Positions 34,594 through 40,574 of a DNA stretch of 40,574 bases are shown piece after piece. Position numbers and translations under genes: made by a program. This DNA is from Immundisolibacter sp. (GTDB lineage Bacteria; Pseudomonadota; Gammaproteobacteria; Immundisolibacterales; Immundisolibacteraceae). Within the stretch, counting starts at the first letter, position 1. Each line of letters begins with the position of its first letter. The notes beneath the pieces are model-generated. The model was not told where the DNA came from. It searched no databases and saw nothing but the letters and a program-made list of their open reading frames with translations. The stretch is from assembly GCF_014359565.1 (NCBI RefSeq), contig NZ_JACIZD010000021.1, positions 1-40,574 of the forward strand, written 5' to 3'.

Positions 34594-34902
34594 GTGGTCC
34601 GTTCCCAACTCATCGAACTGCTGGCCCAGGAATTCGAAGGCCTGTCCACGAAAGACCTGGAACTGGCGGTCAAGCTGCTGCAGGAGCAGATGATCGACAC
34701 CCTGGGTCACGGCGGGCGCATCGAGATTCGCGGCTTTGGCAGCTTCAGCCTGCATTACCGCCGTCCCAAACTGGCACGCAACCCCAAGACCGGCGAATCG
34801 GTGCCGCTGGGCGAGCGCTACGTGGTGCATTTCAAGCCCGGCAAGGACCTGCGCCAGCTGGTGGACAACGGCCTGCCGCTGCTGGACAACGATCCCGATT
34901 GA
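34594..34902 (+). CDS. ihfB: Integration host factor beta subunit
   Basis: A 102-residue HU/IHF-family DNA-bending protein. [28 protein letters not shown] forms the helical body, and [29 protein letters not shown] the beta arm with the Arg-Asn-Pro-Lys tip that intercalates in DNA. Together with the alpha subunit it makes sharp bends needed for recombination, replication and sigma-54 promoters. The start is GTG at 34594, aligning the N-terminus with other IhfB proteins. rpsA, its common upstream neighbour in gammaproteobacteria, is not here. An alpha/beta hydrolase follows 35 bases later. Confidence 0.92.
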   Translation: MVRSQLIELLAQEFEGLSTKDLELAVKLLQEQMIDTLGHGGRIEIRGFGSFSLHYRRPKLARNPKTGESVPLGERYVVHFKPGKDLRQLVDNGLPLLDNDPD

Positions 34903-34937
34903 AGCTGCGTCCCTGACACATCCCGAGGAGAAAACCG

Positions 34938-35765
34938 ATGGAATATCAATACAACAAGGTCGCCAACTACGCCGACATGGGCAACGGCAACCGCCTTCAT
35001 TACCACGACGTCGGCACGGGCGAGCCGGTCATTTTCCTGCATGGCGGCGGTCAGGGTGCCGGTGGCTGGACCAACTGGCAACGCAACCTGCAGGTGTTCG
35101 CCGACGCCGGTTACCGCGCCATTGCACCGGACGCCTTCGGCTACGGCCTGTCGTCGAAGCCCAGCGACGGCAATTTCGATTTCGAAACCCTGATGGACTG
35201 CCTGATCAAGCTGTTCGATCACCTCAAGCTGGACAAGGTGACCCTGGTCGGCAACTCGATGGGCGGCGCCATGTCCATCCGCTTCGCGCAGGATTTCCCG
35301 CAGCGGGTGAACAAGCTGGTGGTGATGGGCCCCGGTGGCATCGGGCCGATGGAGCGTTACCTGGCCATGCCGGCCATCCAGATGCTCAAGGCGCTCGGTC
35401 AGGAGGAGGGCGGCTTCAGCAAGGACAAGCTGCGTCGCTTCCTGGAATTCATGGCCTACTCCAAGGACGACGTCACCGATCAGCTGGTCAACGAGCGCTA
35501 CGAGGTGGCCGTCACCCAGCCGCCGCGGGTGTTCCAGACATTGTCCATCGGCGACCTGCGCCCGCGCCTGAATATCCTGAAGAACCTGCCGACCATGGTG
35601 CTGTGGGGCCGCGACGACCGCGCCTGTCCGGTCGAGTCGGGCATGGAAATCATGAAGGAGTGCGACAACGCGCGCCTGATCGTGTTCTCGCAGTGCGGCC
35701 ACTGGGTGCAGTACGAGAAGGCGGACCTGTTCAACAAGCTGTGTCTGGATTTTCTGGCGGAATGA
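34938..35765 (+). CDS. Alpha/beta hydrolase, meta-cleavage-product hydrolase type
   Basis: A 275-residue hydrolase. The oxyanion segment is HGGGQGAGGW, the nucleophile Ser107 in GNSMGG, the acid Asp226 or Asp227 in WGRDDRACP and His255 in CGHWVQYE. The GGGQGAGGWTNWQRN opening and the CGHW-QYEKADLFN ending are typical of C-C bond hydrolases that act on ring-cleavage products (MhpC, BphD, DmpD group). It could hydrolyse 2-hydroxymuconic semialdehyde or its methyl forms made by the dioxygenase at 22768, although it lies 8.4 kb from that operon. Ribosome site GAGGAG precedes the ATG at the normal spacing. It may be cotranscribed with ihfB. Confidence 0.85.
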   Translation: MEYQYNKVANYADMGNGNRLHYHDVGTGEPVIFLHGGGQGAGGWTNWQRNLQVFADAGYRAIAPDAFGYGLSSKPSDGNFDFETLMDCLIKLFDHLKLDKVTLVGNSMGGAMSIRFAQDFPQRVNKLVVMGPGGIGPMERYLAMPAIQMLKALGQEEGGFSKDKLRRFLEFMAYSKDDVTDQLVNERYEVAVTQPPRVFQTLSIGDLRPRLNILKNLPTMVLWGRDDRACPVESGMEIMKECDNARLIVFSQCGHWVQYEKADLFNKLCLDFLAE

Positions 35766-35820
35766 TCGTCGGCTGGCCCATGCCCGGCTGCACCGGGCAC
35801 GGGCCAGTGCTCATGCGAGT

Positions 35821-36309
35821 CTAGCCGGCCCGCCGACGCCGAAAAAAGTCGCTCAGCAGCGCGCCGCAGTGCTCGCCCAGCACGCCCTCGGTCACCGCCG
35901 TGCGGTGATTCAGACGCGCCTCGCCGAATACCTGAAACACCGATCCGGCCGCCCCGGCGCGCGGATCGCGGGCGCCGAACACCAACCGCTGCACGCGCGC
36001 CTGCACGATCGCTCCGGCGCACATGGCGCACGGCTCGAGCGTCACATACAGCGTGCTGCCCGGCAGGCGATAGTTGGCCGCTCGGGTGGCTGCCGCGCGC
36101 AGGGCCACGATTTCAGCGTGCGCGGTCGGGTCGCAGCTGCCGATCGGCCGGTTGAAGCCTTCCCCGAGCACCGCCTCGCCGGCCACCAGCACCGCACCGA
36201 CCGGCACCTCGCCCTGCGCCTGCGCGGCGAGCGCCAGTTCGATCGCGCGCCCCATCCAGCGGCGGTCGCGCTCGGCGGCGTTCTCAGTGGGGATTTTCGT
36301 AGAAGACAT
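35821..36309 (-). CDS. tadA: tRNA-specific adenosine deaminase
   Basis: A 162-residue deaminase that converts adenosine 34 of tRNA-Arg(ACG) to inosine. The zinc site is His64 and Glu66 in HAEIVAL with Cys94 and Cys97 in PCAMCAGA. EVPVGAVLV, NRPIGSCDPTAHAE and GSVFQVF are characteristic of TadA rather than other cytidine-deaminase relatives. The ATG at 36309 gives a 26-base overlap with the preceding lipoprotein gene; the Met at 36255 would avoid overlap but removes part of the N-terminal helix. Neither has a clear ribosome site, so translation may depend on the upstream gene. Confidence 0.92.
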   Translation of the reverse strand: MSSTKIPTENAAERDRRWMGRAIELALAAQAQGEVPVGAVLVAGEAVLGEGFNRPIGSCDPTAHAEIVALRAAATRAANYRLPGSTLYVTLEPCAMCAGAIVQARVQRLVFGARDPRAGAAGSVFQVFGEARLNHRTAVTEGVLGEHCGALLSDFFRRRRAG

Positions 36310-36619
36310 ACGGCGTCGAGTAGTCACTGATTTCGAAGTACACCTTCTTCTCGCCCGGATCGCGCTGGCCGTTGAGGTTCTCGTCGAGCACCCCATAGCC
36401 GAAGCGATATGGCCGTGGAAGACCGTCCTTGGTGCCGGTGGCAGTGCTCAGCTTGTCGATTTCGATGAAGCGCTTGATCAGCTGCGGTCCGGCATAGATT
36501 TCGAGCACGCCGTTGGTTCCGGTCCAGTTCTGGACCGCGCGACCGATTTCGTTTTGAGTTTCCTGCGTGCAGGCGGCCAGACCGAGGGCGATGGCGACGA
36601 CCAAGACAGAACGCAACAT
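36284..36619 (-). CDS. Small lipoprotein of unknown function
   Basis: A 111-residue protein that I do not recognise. MLRSVLVVAIALGLAAC is a lipoprotein signal with lipobox LAAC. The mature part is soluble and has the run GYGVLDENLNGQRDPGEKKVYF, in which Asp and Asn side chains could bind calcium in the manner of DxNxDG-type loops (DENLNGQRDPGE). That idea is a guess. The end overlaps tadA by 26 bases, so the two share an mRNA. Confidence 0.7.
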   Translation of the reverse strand: MLRSVLVVAIALGLAACTQETQNEIGRAVQNWTGTNGVLEIYAGPQLIKRFIEIDKLSTATGTKDGLPRPYRFGYGVLDENLNGQRDPGEKKVYFEISDYSTPYVFYENPH

Positions 36620-37041
36620 GGGGTGACTCCGGGAATAGGACAGGTTCCGCCGATTGACGGTGGGAGTGCCCAGTATGCCGCCAGACAGGGCGGATGCCAT
36701 CCGTGGGGCGTGACCTGCCCGCCAAATGCCAGCGATGCCGTTACGAGCCACCCGAGCTGGCGTCGCGCGTCCGCTCGCGCATGAGCCCCTCGATCCCGAT
36801 GCAGGCCAAAGCGCTCACTCGGTGCCGCACGGTCGCCCGATGCGTCGAGCACCCTGCATGCGGTCGCTGCCGATGAATCCGTGGCGCACCTGGCTCCCGA
36901 GCCTTCGTCATTGTGGCTACGTTGAACCCAGGCCGCGTCAGGGGGTTGGACATCCCTGTCTCGGGCACCGATGTGTGGGCTGCCTGGCATACATATCCAC
37001 ACAGTAAAAGAGCGTATGCTGCCGATCGGGAGGGAACTTCT
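36620..37041. other. Intergenic region upstream of the kai operon
   Basis: A 422-base divergent region between the lipoprotein gene and kaiC without a supported gene. The last part holds GGGAGGGA (37028-37035), the kaiC ribosome site. TATGCT at 37015-37020 resembles a -10 box but has no convincing -35. I see no repeat or operator. Confidence 0.35.
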
Positions 37042-38778
37042 ATGAAATCCGTGTCATCCCCTGTCGTGAAGGCGACCGCCAAAGCGCCGACCGGTATCGC
37101 CGGGTTCGACGACATCACCGGCGGCGGTTTGCCATGCGGTCGCACCACGCTGCTGGTGGGCGGACCGGGCTCCGGCAAGACCATACTCGCGCTGCAATTC
37201 CTGGTGCACGGCGCGCAGGCTTGCAAGGAGCCGGGCATCTTTGTCGCTTTCGAGGAGGCTTCCAAACGCATTGAGGCCAACGCCGAGAGTTTCGGCTGGA
37301 AGCTCGATGAACTGCGCCGACGAAAAAAACTGTTCTTCGTGGACGCCCAACCGGTGCCCGACCGGGTGCAGTCGGGGGATTTCGATCTGGGCGGGATGTT
37401 GGCGGCGCTGGAGGCGCAGGCCCGGGAAATGGGGGCGCGGCGCATCGTGTTTGACGCCCTGAATATCGTACTGGCGCTGCTGCCCGACGCGGCGGCAAAA
37501 AGGCGGGAGATCTACCGACTGCATGAATGGTTATTGGCGCGTGAACTGACCGGCCTCATCACCTTGCAAGCGGGCGGGGATGAGGCGGGTGCCGGCAGCC
37601 AGAAGCCATTCGGCTTCATGCAATTCATGGTGGACTGCGCCGTGATCCTCAACCACAGCGTGGTACAGGGCGTGTCGCAGCGCAATCTGCGCGTGCAGAA
37701 GTATCGCGGCTCCAGCTTCGACGAGGATGAAGCGCCGTTCCTGATCGGCAAAAGCGGACTTGAGGTAGCCGTCGCGCGTACACCGGGCCGTGTGGACGCC
37801 AAGGTGAGTCACGAGCGCGTTTCCAGCGGCGTGGAGCGGCTCGATACCATGCTGGGCGGCGGCTACTACCGTGGCGCCAGCGTGCTGATCACCGGCTCCC
37901 CCGGCACCGCCAAAACGACCTTGAGCGGTGCGTTCGCTGAGGCGGCCTGTCGGCGCGGCGAGCGCACCCTGTTCGTCAGTTTCGATTCGGAATATACCGA
38001 GGTGATCCGCAACCTGGCCTCGGTGGGGATCCAGCTGAATCCTTACATGAAGAACGGTTGCCTGCACATGATCCCCGCCCGCACCATCACCGGCAGTGCC
38101 GAGATCTACCTGTGGCGCATCAAGACGCTGGCCAAGGAGCATGGCGCCCGCTGCCTGGTGATCGACCCGGTCTACACCTGGTCAAAATCCGGCAATGAGG
38201 CGACCGCGCACAGCGTGGTGGAACGGTTGATCGACTGGTCGAAGGCCGACGGCATCACGCTGCTGTGCACCAGCCTGCTCGATGAAATGTCCGGCCGCAC
38301 CGAGGGCGGCTCGCCGCTGCAGATCTCGGCGCTTGCGGATACCTGGATTCACCTGAATCATCTGGTGCAGGCCGGGGAGCGCAACCGGGGCATGTCGATC
38401 ATCAAGTCCCGCGGCACGGCGCATTCGAATCAGGTGCGCGAGCTGATCCTGAGCGACGCGGGGGTGACGCTGACCGACACCTACACCGCCGGCGGCGAGG
38501 TGTTGATGGGCACGCTGCGCTGGCAAAAGGAAAGCGCCGACCGGGTCGCCGACGAGGTCGATGAAGTCGCCGAAAAACTCAAGCGCGTCAGGCTCGATGC
38601 CGAGGAGGCCGAGCTTGAGGTGCGAGTGAAGTCACTGCAGGTGGAACTGGAGGCCAAGCAGGCCGAGAAAGCCTTGTTGGTCCGTACCATGGAGAGTCGC
38701 GCCGGGGATTTGTCGCGAGACCGCACTCGGATGGGGGAGTTGCGCGGGGCCGATGCGGCCATTCCGGAGCCCAAGTGA
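37042..38778 (+). CDS. kaiC: KaiC-family double-domain ATPase
   Basis: A 578-residue protein with two RecA-like domains. CI has P-loop GGPGSGKT at 40-47 and the paired Glu in FVAFEEASKR. CII has P-loop GSPGTAKT at 285-292, but the position of the catalytic Glu pair reads FDSEYTE, and the autophosphorylation pair Ser431-Thr432 of the cyanobacterial clock protein corresponds to Ser429-Ala430 (LQISALADTW). After residue ~500 a long charged coiled coil follows (DEVAEKLKRVRLDAEEAELE). In cyanobacteria KaiC keeps circadian time with KaiA and KaiB; in other bacteria related proteins act in stress or signalling. No kaiA is present. kaiB follows after 7 bases. Confidence 0.93.
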   Translation: MKSVSSPVVKATAKAPTGIAGFDDITGGGLPCGRTTLLVGGPGSGKTILALQFLVHGAQACKEPGIFVAFEEASKRIEANAESFGWKLDELRRRKKLFFVDAQPVPDRVQSGDFDLGGMLAALEAQAREMGARRIVFDALNIVLALLPDAAAKRREIYRLHEWLLARELTGLITLQAGGDEAGAGSQKPFGFMQFMVDCAVILNHSVVQGVSQRNLRVQKYRGSSFDEDEAPFLIGKSGLEVAVARTPGRVDAKVSHERVSSGVERLDTMLGGGYYRGASVLITGSPGTAKTTLSGAFAEAACRRGERTLFVSFDSEYTEVIRNLASVGIQLNPYMKNGCLHMIPARTITGSAEIYLWRIKTLAKEHGARCLVIDPVYTWSKSGNEATAHSVVERLIDWSKADGITLLCTSLLDEMSGRTEGGSPLQISALADTWIHLNHLVQAGERNRGMSIIKSRGTAHSNQVRELILSDAGVTLTDTYTAGGEVLMGTLRWQKESADRVADEVDEVAEKLKRVRLDAEEAELEVRVKSLQVELEAKQAEKALLVRTMESRAGDLSRDRTRMGELRGADAAIPEPK

Positions 38779-38785
38779 GCGCGCC

Positions 38786-39076
38786 ATGAAGCGCCCGAAC
38801 CCGTTCAAGTTCCGGCTTTATGTCGCAGGCGACGCGCCGAATTCCGCACAGGCGCTCGCCAACCTTCGCACGCTATGCCGGGTCCACCTGCCGGATCGGC
38901 ACCAGATCGAAGTCGTGGATGTGTTCCGGGAACCGAAACGCGCGCTGGCGGACCGCGTCTTCCTGACACCGACCCTGGTCAAGCTGGCACCGGGCGCCAC
39001 CCAAATAATTGTCGGCACCCTCAGCCACACCCAGACGGTGTTGTGGGCTCTGGGGCTGGAAACCCTCGCCCCATGA
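38786..39076 (+). CDS. kaiB: KaiB-family protein
   Basis: A 96-residue thioredoxin-like KaiB. FKFRLYVAGDAPNSAQALANL, IEVVDVFREPKRALADRVFLTPTLVKLAPG and VGTLSHTQTVLWALGL match the family along its length. KaiB binds the CI ring of KaiC; fold-switching regulates that in cyanobacteria. The ATG at 38786 was chosen because family similarity begins there; an earlier in-frame start overlaps kaiC. Its TGA overlaps the ATG of the following sensor gene by three bases (ATGA), so the two are translationally coupled. Confidence 0.92.
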   Translation: MKRPNPFKFRLYVAGDAPNSAQALANLRTLCRVHLPDRHQIEVVDVFREPKRALADRVFLTPTLVKLAPGATQIIVGTLSHTQTVLWALGLETLAP

Positions 39077-40449
39077 AGTTGGGCAAATCCCCCCCGCCTG
39101 GGGAGCCGACTGAGGAAGTTTCCGCGTTGATCGAGGCGCTGCACGACACCGCGCGGCGCCTGGAGGATCTGACGGCGGGCGAGGTGGATGCGGTAACGAA
39201 CCGGAGTGGCCGGACCATCCTGTTGCGGCGCGCCCAGGACCAGCTGCGACGCCGCGAGACGGCCAAGCAGGCCGCCATCCTCAATGCGCTGCCCGCGCAC
39301 ATCGCCCTGCTCGATACGCAGGGGATCATCGTCACGGTAAACGAGGCCTGGCAACGATTTGGCCGCGCGAATGCGCTTCAGGGCCCAGGTCATGGGGTCG
39401 GCGTCAACTACCTCGAGATCTGCGACAACGCACGTGGAGATGACGCATCCGAGGCCAAGCAGGTTGCCGCCGGCATTCGTTCAGTGCTGGGTGGCGCGCT
39501 GAAGAGCTTCTCGGCCGAGTATCCCTGTCATTCGCCAACGGTGCAGCGCTGGTTCCTGATGACGGTGACGCCCCTGGCGGATGACCGTCCAAATGGCGCC
39601 GTGGTCATGCACATGGACGTGACGGCACGCAGACAGACCGAAGAAAACCTGCATGCCAGCGAGTTGCGCTTTCGGCAGATGGCGGAAAACATTCGCGACG
39701 TGTTCTTCCTGATCGACGCCGACAACGGCCGCACGTTGTATGTCAGTCCCACCTACGCGCAGATATTTGGCCGCAGCTGCGAAAGCGCGTACGCCGATGC
39801 TGAATCGTGGACCCAGGCGATCCGCGCGGATGAGCGGACATCGATCTACGAGAAATACAAGAAAGGGATGTCGGAGGGGAGGTTCGATCTCGAGTACCGG
39901 ATCGTGCGCCCGGATGGATTGATTCGGTGGATCGAGGCCAGAGGCTTTCCGATCCGCGATGCCGCCGGCAGGATTGTACGCGTCGCAGGTCTCGCCGCGG
40001 ACGTCACCGTACGCAAGGAAGCGGATGACCGAATCCGCCGCCTGAACCGGGTGTACGCAGTGCTCAGCGGCATCAATGCGCTGATCGTGCGCGTGCGCGA
40101 CCGGGACGAGCTGTTCCGGGAGGCGTGCCGCATCGCCGTCGAGGATGGCGGGTTTCGCATGGCCTGGATAGGCATCGTCGATCGCAGCGAGATGAAGATT
40201 GTTCCGCTGACCTCGGCGGGTATCAATGCCGGCTTCATGGAGGAGGTGGGAGAGCGGTTGTCGTTGCGCGATGACGCGCCCGCGGGGCATGGCGCACCCG
40301 CGGTGGCGGTCAGGGAGAAGCGGGCGGTGGTCGTAAATGACGTGTATGACCATCCACTCATTCATTACAGCAGCGCGCACATCGAGCGCGGCGTTCGTTC
40401 ACTGGCGCTGCTGCCCCTGTTGATCGCTGATGAACCCGTTGCCGTACTC
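39073..40449 (+). CDS. PAS-PAS-GAF sensor protein, truncated by IS30
   Basis: An open frame of 459 codons runs from an ATG overlapping the kaiB stop to the IS30 junction at 40450. It has a short N-terminal helix (EEVSALIEALHDTARRLEDL) and a PAS domain at ~75-190 (ILNALPAHIALLDTQGIIVTVN). A second PAS with PAC segment sits at ~195-315 (DVFFLIDADNGRTLYVS, WIEARGFPIRDAAGRIVRV). A GAF domain starts at ~325 (VYAVLSGINALIVRVRDRDELFREACRIAVE). The output domain (histidine kinase or GGDEF/EAL) is missing because the insertion sequence interrupts the GAF domain. It is probably the signalling partner of KaiC-KaiB, now inactivated or altered. Confidence 0.85.
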
Positions 40450-40574
40450 CTTGGATTCAAGAATCAAGTGCAACACGATTTGAGAAATTGGCGATTTCTT
40501 CGGCCATGGCTTCGTCCGGTGTTCTCCAGTCCAAGGTTTTTCGAGGACGGCCGTTCAGAAGCCGGGCGATGTCG
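40450..40574 (-). mobile_element. IS30-family insertion sequence, right end (partial, second copy)
   Basis: This is identical to the reverse complement of 30-154. The transposase tail is on the minus strand, with the TGA stop at 40457-40459, and runs off the window. The element inserted into the GAF-domain coding region of the sensor gene; CTTGGATTCAAGAATCAAGT is the inner terminal sequence. The target duplication cannot be seen because the other flank is outside the window. Confidence 0.85.

Noticed and set aside
37042-40449. Full cyanobacterial-type circadian oscillator
   Set aside because: kaiA is absent, the CII phosphorylation residues differ, and the partner sensor is interrupted; only KaiB/KaiC family membership is supported.

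Overview
This is high-GC DNA that reads as a chromosomal segment of a gammaproteobacterium. The pepA-holC-valS run, glnE, a bepA-like gene, ihfB, uvrA, tadA and a family usually annotated only as 'cytoplasmic protein' all point that way. The aromatic-degradation genes suggest an environmental degrader. The genus cannot be fixed from this sequence alone. Both window ends lie inside copies of the same IS30-family insertion sequence in inverted orientation: bases 30-154 are the reverse complement of 40450-40574. The window therefore probably stops at assembly breaks in a repeat.

Layout. 1-1910: IS30 transposase tail, a decayed tyrosine-recombinase fragment, a glyoxalase II-like hydrolase, and a Phd-type antitoxin with a broken PIN toxin. 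1927-8144: glutathione S-transferase, a multidrug-type MFS gene coupled to uvrA, and a glcF-like iron-sulfur subunit. 8150-11935: an accessory block of lower GC with every gene on the minus strand. It holds a small membrane protein, hicBA (hicA frameshifted), an AlbA_2-domain protein and a DUF4145 protein. They are separated by one recognisable integron attC site and two copies of a 190-bp structured repeat, each lying directly behind a stop codon. 11936-22602: core genes (zinc alcohol dehydrogenase, pepA, holC, an unknown acidic protein, valS, bepA-like protease, TusA-like protein, DUF389 protein, cytoplasmic protein).

22768-26537 is a compact meta-cleavage operon: catechol 2,3-dioxygenase, a GlcG/HbpS-like protein, 2-hydroxymuconic semialdehyde dehydrogenase and 2-oxopent-4-enoate hydratase. 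26572-30817 holds glnE, a glycine-zipper lipoprotein, a DUF1244 protein and an RRM protein with a clear terminator. 31167-33936 pairs a salicylate/anthranilate-type Rieske oxygenase large subunit with an ACS-family MFS transporter. 33979-36619 holds uspA, ihfB, a meta-cleavage-type alpha/beta hydrolase, tadA and a small lipoprotein. Ring hydroxylation, ring cleavage and hydrolysis are thus present within 13 kb but in separate units. Tautomerase, decarboxylase, aldolase, acetaldehyde dehydrogenase and the Rieske partner subunits are absent.

37042-40449 is a kaiC-kaiB-PAS/GAF sensor operon without kaiA. Its sensor gene is cut by the right-hand IS30 copy. The KaiC has an intact first ATPase domain but altered autokinase residues in the second. 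The points most worth following are the cassette-like block with its 190-bp repeats and the unusual Kai operon.
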